Origin: G051132615 sp051132615
GTDB lineage: Bacteria > Pseudomonadota > Gammaproteobacteria > Burkholderiales > Neisseriaceae
NCBI RefSeq assembly: GCF_051132615.1
Contig: NZ_CP152375.1
Location: 1,364,001-1,428,000, forward strand
Reading direction: 5' to 3'
DNA: 64,000 nt
The notes under the pieces were generated by a model. That model did not search any database, was not told where the DNA came from, and was given only the letters and a program-made list of their open reading frames with translations. Positions 36,243 through 45,473 of the stretch are shown here, in pieces; positions within the stretch are counted from its first letter, which is position 1, and each line of letters opens with the position of its first letter. Both the position numbers and the translations under genes were made by a program.

Positions 36243-38147
36243 TTACATCTTTTGTGTTTGCTGCCACTGTCTAATAGATTGTTCTATGCCAATTTGATCT
36301 AACCCCAAACCAGACAAAAGAGCCATTTGGTCGCCATGTTCCACATAATAATCAGGCAAACCTAATTGTAATATCGGCTTTGCGATATTCAAACGGTTTA
36401 GCACCTCAACAACTGCGCTGCCAGCACCCCCCATAATGGTATTTTCTTCAATAGTAACCACATAATCATGCGTTTGACTTAAACTTTGAATCAAAGCTTC
36501 ATCTAATGGTTTCACAAACCGCATATCCACCACCGTTGCATTTAAGGCTTCAGCTGCCAATAAAGCAGGATGGACCATTGAACCAAAAGCAAAAATGACT
36601 GTATTTTCACCTTCTTTTCGAACAACACCTTTGCCAACAGGCACCGTATCTAATGTTGCAGCAACCTCAGCACCAACGCCACTGCCTCTTGGGTAGCGTA
36701 CAGCTGTGGGCTGATTTAATTGATAGCAGGTAGACAATAATAATCGGCATTCTGCCTCATCACTGGGGGCAGCAATAACCATATTGGGAATACAACGCAT
36801 AAAACTTAAATCAAATGCGCCTGCATGGGTTGGGCCATCAGCGCCCACTAAACCTGCCCGATCAATGGCAAACAAAACAGGAAGGTTTTGCAAGGCCACA
36901 TCATGAATAAGCTGGTCATACGCTCTTTGTAAAAAAGTTGAATAAATGGCCACCACCGGTTTTAAACCCTGACAAGCAAGGCCAGCAGCAAAAGTAACAG
37001 CATGCTGTTCTGCAATGCCTACATCAAAATAGCGATTGGGGAAAACAGCCTCAAACTCGACTAAACCTGAGCCTTCTCTCATTGCGGGAGTAATGGCAAC
37101 CAGTTTAGAACATGCGCGGGCTTGATCAATCAACCAACGCCCAAAAACCTGCGTATATGTTGGTTTAACCTGAAGGCTGGAACCTGTTTTTAACCCATTT
37201 TCTAAATCAAATTTAGATACCCCATGATAAGAAACAGGGTCATTTTCTGCCAATTTATAGCCCTGTCCCTTCTTGGTCATAACATGTAAAAACTGAGGCC
37301 CTTTTCGTGTTTTTAATTCGGTCAAAGTGTCAACCAGTGCTTTAATATCATGCCCGTCTACTGGCCCTGTATAAGAAAACCCGAATTTTTCAAACAACGT
37401 ATCATGATTGATTGGTGCGTTATTGACGATTTTTTTGATTTTATCTTCTACTTTATTGGCAATATCCAAAACAGGTGGCACTTTGCTGAGCACTTTTTCA
37501 GAACCGTGTCTGACCACGTTGAATAAATCTTTGGCAAAATTATTGGCCAAATACTGCGGCAAAGCGCCTACATTGGGCGAAATCGACATTTCATTGTCGT
37601 TTAAAATTACCAATAAATCAGTGTCTTTCATTGCTCCGGCATTATTTAATGCTTCAAATGCTTCACCTGCTGTCATGGCACCATCACCAATAATGGCCAC
37701 CGACTTATGATTTAGCCCTTGCAATTTATCGGCAACGGCCATCCCCAATGCTGCACTGATGGAGGTAGAAGAATGCCCGACACCAAAAGCATCGCAAGCG
37801 GACTCTTCTCTTTTGGGAAAACCTGCTAAGCCACCTTGCTGACGCATTGTATGCATCTGGTTTTTACGCCCAGTTAAAATTTTATGAGGGTAACTTTGAT
37901 GTCCAACATCCCACACCAAATTGTCGTCCGGGACATCATAAACATAATGCAAAGCCAAAGTCAGCTCTACACAACCTAAATTACTGGCAAGATGCCCACC
38001 TGTTTTGCTGACGGAATGAAGTAAAAAGTCTCTTAATTCACAAGCGACTGAAGACAATGCCTGAACAGGCAATGCTTTTAAATCAGCGGAGCAATGAATG
38101 GCATCTAAATAAGAGTGATTTGGCATAGTTAAAGTCGCTTTGTTCAT
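36243..38147 (-). CDS. dxs: 1-deoxy-D-xylulose-5-phosphate synthase
   Basis: 634 residues, the usual Dxs length. GGHLASNLGCVELTLALHYV, the thiamine diphosphate motif IGDGAMTAGEAFEALNNAG, and the transketolase block IDRAGLVGADGPTHAGAFDL are all present, as is the C-terminal transketolase domain. It makes DXP from pyruvate and glyceraldehyde 3-phosphate, first step of the MEP isoprenoid pathway and a source for thiamine and pyridoxal. No clear ribosome-binding site precedes ATG 38147; a second ATG lies 7 codons inside. Confidence 0.97.
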   Translation of the reverse strand: MNKATLTMPNHSYLDAIHCSADLKALPVQALSSVACELRDFLLHSVSKTGGHLASNLGCVELTLALHYVYDVPDDNLVWDVGHQSYPHKILTGRKNQMHTMRQQGGLAGFPKREESACDAFGVGHSSTSISAALGMAVADKLQGLNHKSVAIIGDGAMTAGEAFEALNNAGAMKDTDLLVILNDNEMSISPNVGALPQYLANNFAKDLFNVVRHGSEKVLSKVPPVLDIANKVEDKIKKIVNNAPINHDTLFEKFGFSYTGPVDGHDIKALVDTLTELKTRKGPQFLHVMTKKGQGYKLAENDPVSYHGVSKFDLENGLKTGSSLQVKPTYTQVFGRWLIDQARACSKLVAITPAMREGSGLVEFEAVFPNRYFDVGIAEQHAVTFAAGLACQGLKPVVAIYSTFLQRAYDQLIHDVALQNLPVLFAIDRAGLVGADGPTHAGAFDLSFMRCIPNMVIAAPSDEAECRLLLSTCYQLNQPTAVRYPRGSGVGAEVAATLDTVPVGKGVVRKEGENTVIFAFGSMVHPALLAAEALNATVVDMRFVKPLDEALIQSLSQTHDYVVTIEENTIMGGAGSAVVEVLNRLNIAKPILQLGLPDYYVEHGDQMALLSGLGLDQIGIEQSIRQWQQTQKM

Positions 38148-38397
38148 CCAAGGAGTTTATTGTTTTATTTTTATGTGACCCATTTTAATACGTCTTGGCT
38201 AAATAAAACACACTTTATTGATGATAAATGCCCATTATTTTTGCAAATTTTCCTATTTTTTATAATGTGCCTTCCATGGTGTTTCAATAAATCATATTTT
38301 ATTTCAATAAAACACTGATCCAAAAAACGTTATTGAGTCTCGTCCATTCTTGCTTTACCATATCATTTTTATGATTTTTTACTTAAGGATAATAAAT

Positions 38398-38721
38398 ATG
38401 AGCCTGATTATTGAAGAGATCGTGGTTGGCGAAGGAGATGAAGCCCAAAAAGGCCAAGAAGTTACTGTACATTACACAGGCTATTTAACAGATGGCAGTA
38501 AATTTGACTCAAGTGTCGACCGCAAACAACCATTTTCCTTTAGGCTTGGGGTTGGCCAAGTGATTAAAGGTTGGGATGAAGGCTTTGCGGGCATGAAAAT
38601 TGGCGGAAAACGTAAACTGACCATTCCACCAGAAATGGGCTATGGAGCTCGTGGTGCTGGTGGCGTGATTCCGCCTAATGCCACACTTATTTTTGAAGTT
38701 GAACTACTGGGTTTGAACTAA
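38398..38721 (+). CDS. FKBP-type peptidyl-prolyl isomerase
   Basis: A 107-residue single FKBP domain without signal peptide, so cytoplasmic. VTVHYTGYLTDGSKFDSS, FRLGVGQVIKGWDEGFAGMK, and PPEMGYGARGAGGVIPPNA carry the active-site residues. ATG 38398 is chosen over an upstream frame extension because AAGGAT (38386-38391) precedes it. It speeds proline isomerisation in folding proteins. The 250-base gap to dxs holds the divergent promoters and no gene. Confidence 0.95.
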   Translation: MSLIIEEIVVGEGDEAQKGQEVTVHYTGYLTDGSKFDSSVDRKQPFSFRLGVGQVIKGWDEGFAGMKIGGKRKLTIPPEMGYGARGAGGVIPPNATLIFEVELLGLN

Positions 38722-38724
38722 ACA

Positions 38725-38775
38725 ACATATAAACCCCACTTATTTTAGTAAAAATAAATGGGGTTTATATGTATA
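38725..38775 (+). terminator. terminator after the FKBP gene
   Basis: 14-bp perfect stem ACATATAAACCCCA (38725-38738) / TGGGGTTTATATGT (38759-38772) with a 20-base loop. Confidence 0.7.
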
Positions 38776-38806
38776 TTCATATTTATCTTGTAGAGTGTAG
38801 ACCCAA

Positions 38807-39394
38807 ATGTCTTTTGGTTATATTATCAGTATTGTTTTATTGATTTTGTCTGTATTTTTTTGGCAAACAGATAAAACCTTAAGCTTTATCATTGCATATG
38901 GTGCTTATTTTGTCTATGTCGTCAGTTTTATGGCTCAAGAAAAAACAAAACTGATTACAACTGACTCATTTCGTTCTCATTCTGTTTTACACTATAAAAT
39001 ATTGATCTATTCAATGTGTTTTTTTCCATTAATTTACACGGTACTCAGTTCTGGACTCGATTGGTCTTTGATCATACTCGTCACTTTGGTTATGGTTGTT
39101 CCAATTAACTTGCTTTTTCGAATCACAAAAATAGGCAGAAACACATTTTTAGCTTGCCGCTATGGTCAACAAATTTGTATCAAAAATGGCTGTTTTTATG
39201 TGGGCACACATTCTTTTATGCAAAGTGAAATAACCATTAAAGCGCTTGGGCAAATCATTGACGGTTCAAGAGGTTCAAAAAAATCACTGATTGCTTATCA
39301 ATTATTTGTTGAAAAAGAAAATTTTATTGTTTTTATTTTGCCAAATGACCCTAAGTTTATTCAGGCCTTAGCCAAATTTTGTCCAAGTCATTAA
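38807..39394 (+). CDS. membrane protein of unknown function
   Basis: A 195-residue protein with four predicted membrane segments in the first 110 residues, in two pairs (about 3-20 and 25-45, then 66-84 and 87-106). A soluble cytoplasmic C-terminal domain (about 80 residues, GQQICIKNGCFYVG onward) with alternating strands follows, in the manner of bacterial PH-like domains, but I cannot confirm that. No enzyme motif. It is convergent with the TIR/deoxyribosyltransferase-like gene, only 14 bases away, yet not in operon with it. Confidence 0.7.
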   Translation: MSFGYIISIVLLILSVFFWQTDKTLSFIIAYGAYFVYVVSFMAQEKTKLITTDSFRSHSVLHYKILIYSMCFFPLIYTVLSSGLDWSLIILVTLVMVVPINLLFRITKIGRNTFLACRYGQQICIKNGCFYVGTHSFMQSEITIKALGQIIDGSRGSKKSLIAYQLFVEKENFIVFILPNDPKFIQALAKFCPSH

Positions 39395-39408
39395 AGTTTC
39401 ATCATGTT

Positions 39409-40320
39409 TTATGGTTTGGTTTGTACATAAGCAATTAACTCAAGAATTTTACTGGTTAATCGATGGTAACGTGAGCGCTCTTTAGCAGATAAATTATCAA
39501 TTTTTTCTTCTTTAACCTCTTGCAACAAGCGCTGACAAGAAGACAGCATCAACTCCTTAGGCACTGCATCTTTATCAAGATCTAAATCCGCCAAATGATA
39601 AACAAAAGCTTCATAACGACGATCTTGCTCATGATCATTATGCTCACCTAAAAAAGACAAAATAGCCTCTTGTTGTCCATACGATTGTTTTTGTTCTGCT
39701 AAAAGCGCCAATGCTTTTTTGATTTGAGCAAGCTCTGTATAAATCAAATCGGTTTCTAAAGCACTTTTCACATCTGGGTTAAGTTCAGGTATTTTGGCTG
39801 GTTCTTTTAAAGCCAATAATCGAACAATAGAATGAATACCCTCTGATTTTTCTGACTCATGTAGCGTTTGTTTAAGCGCATCAGCCAATTTGGTTTGCAC
39901 ATCCAATACATTGCGATATTCTAAATCACGAGAATAAGTCAAATAGCGTAAACCATTAATATCAAATATATGGGGGGTGCCTTCTTCTTGAATCAACACT
40001 GTAGGCTTATCAAATGCTTGACGAATACCCAATTCAAACATCACATTTGGGTTTCGCGTACTTAAGTCACAAATAGCCATAGGTGCTTCAATAAGTTGCT
40101 CTAAAATTTTCAACTGAATTAAATTGCTTCCTTTTTCTTCATCCGCACGTTTTGGCTCAAAGCCTGCAAGCCCAATGGCAGGGATCATAATATCTTCATA
40201 AACTTGATGAAAATGCCCTTTAGGATGAGTGTCTACATCAGAAATAGGCATAATAGCAAAACAAATAGGTTTAACGTCTGCGGTCATATTTTTGACAGGT
40301 TTTTTTTGCTGATCTGACAT
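39409..40320 (-). CDS. TIR-like / nucleoside 2-deoxyribosyltransferase-like protein, possible defence effector
   Basis: A 303-residue soluble protein. The N-terminal domain (about residues 17-150) begins with CFAIMPISD and includes HFHQVYEDIMIPAIGLAGFE, ADEEKGSNLIQLKILEQLI, MAICDLSTRNPNVMFELGIR and KPTVLI. This flavodoxin-like pattern is shared by nucleoside deoxyribosyltransferase-like and TIR-like domains that sense or cleave nucleotides; the Glu in FELG is the expected catalytic position. The C-terminal half is helical and charged, a likely oligomerisation or partner-binding part. A perfect ribosome-binding site AAGGAGG precedes ATG 40320. No toxin/antitoxin partner is seen beside it. Defence function is inferred. 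Confidence 0.65.
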   Translation of the reverse strand: MSDQQKKPVKNMTADVKPICFAIMPISDVDTHPKGHFHQVYEDIMIPAIGLAGFEPKRADEEKGSNLIQLKILEQLIEAPMAICDLSTRNPNVMFELGIRQAFDKPTVLIQEEGTPHIFDINGLRYLTYSRDLEYRNVLDVQTKLADALKQTLHESEKSEGIHSIVRLLALKEPAKIPELNPDVKSALETDLIYTELAQIKKALALLAEQKQSYGQQEAILSFLGEHNDHEQDRRYEAFVYHLADLDLDKDAVPKELMLSSCQRLLQEVKEEKIDNLSAKERSRYHRLTSKILELIAYVQTKP

Positions 40321-40534
40321 TTGTCTGCCTCCTTACCCCTTCTATTCCAACACTTTAAAGATGGCGTATTTATTAAAGAGAAATATTATTATGCATAAAC
40401 CATGTTGCAGTCAAATAACTTAGCCAGAAATAAGACCCAAACAAACTTACACTTAATTGAATACAATAATGTGCCGAACCCTCTTTTAGCCTTTATAATA
40501 AGAAATTCCTAAAAATAACTGAATAAAACAGGTG

Positions 40535-41887
40535 ATGCTCTTGTATCCAAAAGACACTATTGCTGCTATTGCAACGGCTCCAGGAAAAGGAGGCGTTGGT
40601 GTGATCCGCATTTCTGGGCAAAATTTAACCGATTTTGCCAAAAACATCAGTGGTCAATCAGCTCCTCTTCCAAGAGTTGCCTTGTATACCGATTTTTTAG
40701 ATCAAGACAAGCATCCAATAGACAATGGCTTACTCTTGTATTTTCCTAACCCGAATAGTTTTACTGGGGAGGATGTCATCGAGTTGCAAGGCCATGGAGG
40801 CCCAGTTGTATTGCATATGTTGTTAAAACGCTGTCAGGAACTTGGCGCACGTTTGGCTGAGCCAGGCGAATTCAGTAAACGAGCCTTTTTAAATGACAAA
40901 ATGGATTTGGCCCAAGCCGAAAGTGTGGCCGATTTAATTGATGCATCCAGCCAAAGCGCCGCGCGCTTAGCTTTACGTTCTTTAAAAGGGGCTTTTTCAA
41001 CTCAAATTCACGCTTTAGTGGAACAGCTTATTTCTTTAAGGGTTCTGGTAGAAGCCACTTTGGATTTTCCAGAAGAAGATATTGATTTTTTAGAAGCAGC
41101 AGATGCCAAAGGACAACTCACAACATTACAAACTGAGCTCGTTCAATTATTGGCGAATGCCCAGCAAGGCAGTATTTTAAGAGAAGGCATTCAAGTTGTT
41201 TTATTAGGTGCCCCAAATGTAGGGAAATCTTCATTATTAAATGCTTTGGCAGGAGACGATATCGCGATTGTCACAGATATTGCAGGAACAACCCGTGATG
41301 TGGTGAAAGAAAATATTACCCTTGATGGTGTTCCTTTACATATCATTGATACAGCAGGCTTAAGACAAAGCGACGATACCATTGAGCAGATAGGCATGCA
41401 ACGCACTGAACATGCGGTTAATCAAGCAGATATCGTTCTGATTTTAGTCGACCCAGAAGAAGGCTTAAACAGCTATACACAAGAAGTACTGAATAATCTT
41501 CCAACTACCCTGAAAAAAATTGAAATCCACAATAAAATTGATTTACGTGCCCAAGAACCAGAATATATTGAACGGATCGATCAGCCTGACTTATTGAAAA
41601 TTTCAGCCAAAACAGGACAAGGTTTAAACCTATTAAAAGACATATTGCTTAAAGAAGTGGGCTGGCAAGGGGAAGCGGAAGGTTTATTTTTGGCACGAGA
41701 ACGCCATATTACAGCATTAAAAGAAGCTCAGGAGGAACTAAACTGGGCAGAAGGCTGTTACCAACAAATTGAACTTTTTGCAGAGCATTTACGCCGAACC
41801 CAAGAAGCCTTATCCCGTATCACAGGAGAATTTACGGCTGATGATTTATTGGGTTCTATTTTTTCGAGCTTTTGTATTGGGAAATAG
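40535..41887 (+). CDS. mnmE: tRNA uridine-5-carboxymethylaminomethyl modification GTPase MnmE
   Basis: 450 residues. The N-terminal folate-binding domain starts DTIAAIATAPGKGGVGVIRI. The GTPase domain shows G1 GAPNVGKSSLLN, G2/G3 IAGTTRDV and DTAG, and G4 HNKIDL. The C-terminus ends LLGSIFSSFCIGK with the invariant FCIGK Cys. With MnmG it modifies the wobble uridine of several tRNAs. ATG 40535 is preferred over GTG 40532 directly before it. Confidence 0.97.
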   Translation: MLLYPKDTIAAIATAPGKGGVGVIRISGQNLTDFAKNISGQSAPLPRVALYTDFLDQDKHPIDNGLLLYFPNPNSFTGEDVIELQGHGGPVVLHMLLKRCQELGARLAEPGEFSKRAFLNDKMDLAQAESVADLIDASSQSAARLALRSLKGAFSTQIHALVEQLISLRVLVEATLDFPEEDIDFLEAADAKGQLTTLQTELVQLLANAQQGSILREGIQVVLLGAPNVGKSSLLNALAGDDIAIVTDIAGTTRDVVKENITLDGVPLHIIDTAGLRQSDDTIEQIGMQRTEHAVNQADIVLILVDPEEGLNSYTQEVLNNLPTTLKKIEIHNKIDLRAQEPEYIERIDQPDLLKISAKTGQGLNLLKDILLKEVGWQGEAEGLFLARERHITALKEAQEELNWAEGCYQQIELFAEHLRRTQEALSRITGEFTADDLLGSIFSSFCIGK

Positions 41888-41987
41888 AGCTAAAAACATT
41901 TAAAAATCATCAGAATATGGAAAACAGGTATCAATCAACTAACTAATTTTACTATTTAATAATGAATATTTTTCAAAAAGGTAAAAC

Positions 41988-42374
41988 ATGGGCGAATCTA
42001 TCACCGTTTTTAATCGTAAAAATATAAACGATTTAAAAAAAGAAAAAGGCTGTGGTTTTTGGGTTGCCTCAGAAAAACGATTAAGAAATTCTGAGTTTAT
42101 TGTTTGTATCTGTAACAATAAAGATAATAAAGAAGAACACGAAACAGCTTTTTTTATTGCCCCCATTTCACAAATAGAACGAGCACCTGAAATAGGCAAA
42201 GGAAGACTCTTAATTAAATTTTCACAATACCATGAGTTACGAATACCTAAAGCACGAACAATACTTGGTTTATTGGGTAGGCAAAACCCTATCGCTTACT
42301 TTGACACAAGTGAATTATTCAACCAATTGGGCTTAGATATAGAAAACCTCACTTGGCAAGAATGGGTAGACTAA
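41988..42374 (+). CDS. hypothetical protein
   Basis: A 128-residue soluble protein with AAGGT (41978-41982) before ATG 41988. It has four Cys (near residues 22, 40, 42 and others), basic N-terminal half and acidic end (LGLDIENLTWQEWVD). Segments FWVASEKRLRNSEFIVCICN and APEIGKGRLLIKFSQYHELR suggest an alpha/beta fold with possible nucleic-acid contact, but I recognise no family. It is AT-rich relative to mnmE and stands alone between mnmE and rlpA, with a shared terminator. Confidence 0.65.
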   Translation: MGESITVFNRKNINDLKKEKGCGFWVASEKRLRNSEFIVCICNNKDNKEEHETAFFIAPISQIERAPEIGKGRLLIKFSQYHELRIPKARTILGLLGRQNPIAYFDTSELFNQLGLDIENLTWQEWVD

Positions 42375-42376
42375 TA

Positions 42377-42411
42377 AAAAAAGCAGAGCATGTTTTCTCC
42401 GCTTTGTCTTT
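42377..42411. terminator. bidirectional terminator before rlpA
   Basis: Stem AAAGC-GAG / CTC-GCTTT with one A-C mismatch, A-run before and T-rich after (42377-42411). Confidence 0.6.
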
Positions 42412-42418
42412 ATAATTG

Positions 42419-43210
42419 TTAACTATTTTTAGCCAGTAAGGATGCTTTTGCCTCCTTTGCCTCTTTTTCTTCATCAAATGGGCCAAGGCGAACAGTATAT
42501 TGAGAACCCTCTTTAACCAAGTGTAAACGCTCACCAATAGTCATGTCTGTCTTTTTCGCTAAACCCATTAAATAACTTTGAGCATCCGAAAAATGTTCAA
42601 ACTGTTTTAAAGACACAAAAATATCTTCGTCTTCTTCTAGTTTAGGCTGTTGGCCCTGCTCATCAGGGAAAACTTGCGTCACTTTTACTTGAGCAACCCC
42701 ATGATTAACAAAATCGAGCTCTTTTGCTGCGGCATAAGACAAGTCAATAATTCGTTTGCCATGAAAAGGTCCACGATCATTGATTTTCACCACAACCTCT
42801 TTGCCATTTTTCAAATTAGTGACTTTTACATAACTTGGAATAGGCAAAGTTCGATGAGCAGCAGTCATTTCATACATATCATAACGCTCACCTGATGAGG
42901 TTTTCCGTCCATGAAAACCTTTTCCATACCAAGAGGCGCCCCCAGTTTGCTCAAAGGCTTTAATATTACGTTTGGGGGTATATTGTACACCAGCAACCTG
43001 ATAGCTTTTATTGGCGGTTGGATGAAGAGCGTCTTCACTCATATCGCCATTACTATTCAACTTTAACAACGCTTCTACTGGATCTTGAGCTGCTTGTACT
43101 GTTGCGATGCTCTCTAACTGATCTGTGGGTTCAGCAGAAACCACATTTAATAAAGAACTGCCAATGCCTATGATGGTCATCATGCTGACAAAAAATACAT
43201 TCTTAACCAA
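42419..43210 (-). CDS. rlpA: septal ring lytic transglycosylase RlpA
   Basis: 263 residues. The N-terminal hydrophobic segment looks like a signal peptide (FFVSMMTIIGIGSSLLNVVSA) without a lipobox Cys. A double-psi beta-barrel follows: GGASWYGKGFHGRKTSSGER, TAAHRTLPIPSYVKVTN, INDRGPFHGKRIIDLSYAAA with the catalytic-type Asp/His. The C-terminal SPOR domain (DIFVSLKQFEHFSDAQSYLM onward) binds denuded glycan at the division site. Start TTG 43210 follows a perfect AGGAGG six bases upstream. Confidence 0.92.
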   Translation of the reverse strand: MVKNVFFVSMMTIIGIGSSLLNVVSAEPTDQLESIATVQAAQDPVEALLKLNSNGDMSEDALHPTANKSYQVAGVQYTPKRNIKAFEQTGGASWYGKGFHGRKTSSGERYDMYEMTAAHRTLPIPSYVKVTNLKNGKEVVVKINDRGPFHGKRIIDLSYAAAKELDFVNHGVAQVKVTQVFPDEQGQQPKLEEDEDIFVSLKQFEHFSDAQSYLMGLAKKTDMTIGERLHLVKEGSQYTVRLGPFDEEKEAKEAKASLLAKNS

Positions 43211-43283
43211 ACCTAACCTCCTAATGGGTTAATTGATTTTTCTTGTTTTTATAGTCAAACAATACCGCTTTTCACTTAACGGT

Positions 43284-43309
43284 TTATTTCGAGTAAGTAC
43301 TCAAAATAA
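43284..43309. promoter_or_regulatory. 26-bp dyad upstream of rlpA
   Basis: TTATTT-C-GAGTA, AG, TACTC-A-AAATAA: 11 paired positions with one mismatch around a 2-base centre. It lies in the 156-base gap between trmL and rlpA, 74 bases upstream of the rlpA start. It suits a dimeric regulator binding site; no regulator can be named. Confidence 0.4.
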
Positions 43310-43366
43310 GGGATGTTCTGTTTTATTTCAAGCAAAATAACCTAAATTAGACTACTTTTACGTAAA

Positions 43367-43831
43367 TTAACCTCCTCCTACAAAGTCAATTTGACGCCAT
43401 GCTTCAAACAACATTACAGCAACCGTATTGGATAAATTCATGCTGCGGCTTTGTGGCAACATAGGAAGTCTTAACTTTTGTTCAGAGGGTAACGCATCCA
43501 ATACATCCATTGGTAAACCACGTGTTTCTGGTCCAAACAAAAAAACATCCCCATCTTGAAAAGACACATCACTGTATCTTCTTTGCCCTTTAGTGGTTAA
43601 CGCAAAAATCCGTTTACCTGCCAAAACGTTTAAACATGATTCAAAATCTTCATGCACCTGTACTTGAGTGAACTCATGATAATCTAATCCGGCCCTGCGC
43701 ATTTTTGCTGAATCAAGAGGAAAACCCAAAGGCTTCACTAGATGTAACTGTGCACCGATATTGGCACACAACCGAATGATATTACCCGTATTAGGTGGTA
43801 TTTCTGGCTGATATAAGATAACGTTAAACAT
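43367..43831 (-). CDS. trmL: tRNA (cytidine/uridine-2'-O-)-methyltransferase TrmL
   Basis: A 154-residue SPOUT methyltransferase, the minimal TrmL size. MFNVILYQPEIPPNTGNIIR begins the fold, LVKPLGFPLDSAKMRRAGLD follows, then FLFGPETRGLP and the trefoil-knot end LPMLPQSRSMNLSNTVAVML. It methylates the wobble base of tRNA-Leu. ATG 43831 matches the known N-terminus; in-frame starts 5 codons earlier exist. It is followed upstream by comF on the same strand. Confidence 0.95.
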   Translation of the reverse strand: MFNVILYQPEIPPNTGNIIRLCANIGAQLHLVKPLGFPLDSAKMRRAGLDYHEFTQVQVHEDFESCLNVLAGKRIFALTTKGQRRYSDVSFQDGDVFLFGPETRGLPMDVLDALPSEQKLRLPMLPQSRSMNLSNTVAVMLFEAWRQIDFVGGG

Positions 43832-43866
43832 TATTAAAAGCATCAATATGCAGCAAAAAGTAAGGA

Positions 43867-44586
43867 TTAGTCAACATTTTTTATGATTTTCTTTGCTAAC
43901 ACCCAAGCAAAAATATGCTGAACGCCTTGTTTTTTTAGGCTTTTAGCCAATTCATTTAATGTCGCTCCTGTGGTAGCAACATCATCAATTAATAATATAT
44001 TTTTACCTTTTATGGGTAATTTTCGAGAAAAAACAAAACTATTTTTAATATTTTCTTGTCTCTGTTTATACTTAAGTCCTACTTGAGGCATTTTTTTTAC
44101 CCGAAAAATCATTGACTCTGGCAAAAGAGGCCGCTCAATAAAACGCGCAATGGTTTGTGCTAATAAATAACTTTGGTTAAAACCTCTTTTAAAAAAACGC
44201 TCTGAACTTAATGGCACAGCCAAAACAGCATCTATCTGGTTCAAATCAAACTTTGGCGGCTTCATAAGCATAAGCTGACTGAGCATGCCACAAAGTTGCA
44301 TATTTTTTTGATACTTATAGGTATGTAAAATACCTCTTAGCAATTCTGTTAAATCATAACTGGCGTGAATGGCAGTAAAATATGGTCGCTTAGTTTGACA
44401 TTGCCCACAAACCTGTGCATTTAATGATAAGTCAGCGCACACAGGGCAAATATGGACACTGCGTACAAAATTTTCTAAGCACAAATCACAGACATCCTGA
44501 CTTGCGACTTCTTCATGACAAAGGGGACAAACCTTCCCAACCAATAAATCGAACCCTTGGCAAAAATAACGGTATAAAAACGACAT
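43867..44586 (-). CDS. comF: ComF/GntX-family phosphoribosyltransferase-like protein
   Basis: A 239-residue protein. The N-terminal zinc-binding part has four CxxC-type pairs (CPLCHEEV, CDLC, CPVC, CGQC). The C-terminal phosphoribosyltransferase domain carries the PRPP loop ILLIDDVATTGATLNELAKS and the region FNQSYLLAQTIARF. ComF is needed for DNA uptake in competent bacteria, probably after DNA enters the cytoplasm. It is divergent from bioH, an arrangement also seen in enterobacteria (gntX-bioH). Confidence 0.9.
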   Translation of the reverse strand: MSFLYRYFCQGFDLLVGKVCPLCHEEVASQDVCDLCLENFVRSVHICPVCADLSLNAQVCGQCQTKRPYFTAIHASYDLTELLRGILHTYKYQKNMQLCGMLSQLMLMKPPKFDLNQIDAVLAVPLSSERFFKRGFNQSYLLAQTIARFIERPLLPESMIFRVKKMPQVGLKYKQRQENIKNSFVFSRKLPIKGKNILLIDDVATTGATLNELAKSLKKQGVQHIFAWVLAKKIIKNVD

Positions 44587-44729
44587 AAAATTCTTACAAA
44601 TTTGGCATAAAAATGAACAGTATAAAACTTTTTAACCTGTATTGGCTATTGAAGCCATTTCCTAAAGGGTATACGCCCAACGATGCTTTCATGGCATAAT
44701 AAACCCTTCATCAATTTTTAGGATAAAAA

Positions 44730-45473
44730 GTGTCTGCATCTGTTTTATTGTTACATGGTTGGGCAACAAACCACCATATTTTTGACTACGTTCGAACAAA
44801 ATTACCCAGTCAGTGTAATTTTATCACGCCAGATCTACCTGGACATGGTCAAACGGCATTAACAGATACCTTTGATCCAGAAACAATCGCCCAAACACTT
44901 GCTTATAAATTAAAAGAGCCTGTACATGTTATTGGTTGGTCTTTAGGCGGTTTAATTGGCCAGTATTTAGCGGCGTATTTTCCACATTTGGTGAAAAGTT
45001 TGTGTTTAACTGCATCAAACAGCCAATTTATTGCCTCAGAACATTATGAGTTTGGCGCAAAATTTGCCTCCTTACAAAAATTTGCTCAATTGTTTGAAAA
45101 AGACTATACCCGTCATATTACCCAATTTTTACAATTACAAATTTTAGCCGCTCCTGCACAAAAACCTATTGTTGCAGAGCTTTTGCCCAAACTGACCCAA
45201 TATGGTGTCCCCGTGGGGATCAATAATGCTTTAGAAAGCTTAAAAAACAATAATAGCCAGCCTATATTGGCCAAGATTACCTGCCCTTCTTTACTTATTT
45301 ATGGTCAAAAAGATGGTTTGGTTCCTGTTCAAGCAGGGTTACATTTAAACACACACATAACAAATAGCCGCCTACTGATTTTACCTCGTGCAGCTCATGC
45401 ACCTTTTTTATCGCATCCAAATGAATTTGCTTTGGCTTTAACTGATTTTTGGCACAACTATGACTACTTCTGA
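44730..45473 (+). CDS. bioH: pimeloyl-ACP methyl ester carboxylesterase BioH
   Basis: A 247-residue alpha/beta hydrolase. LLLHGWATNHHIFD (oxyanion region), GWSLGG with the nucleophile Ser near residue 73, the Asp in GQKDGLVP and the His in RAAHAPF form the triad. BioH frees pimeloyl-ACP from its methyl ester, ending the BioC/BioH route to biotin. The start is GTG 44730 after AGGAT (44720-44724). Its end overlaps bioC by 14 bases, so both biotin-route genes are coupled. Confidence 0.93.
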   Translation: MSASVLLLHGWATNHHIFDYVRTKLPSQCNFITPDLPGHGQTALTDTFDPETIAQTLAYKLKEPVHVIGWSLGGLIGQYLAAYFPHLVKSLCLTASNSQFIASEHYEFGAKFASLQKFAQLFEKDYTRHITQFLQLQILAAPAQKPIVAELLPKLTQYGVPVGINNALESLKNNNSQPILAKITCPSLLIYGQKDGLVPVQAGLHLNTHITNSRLLILPRAAHAPFLSHPNEFALALTDFWHNYDYF

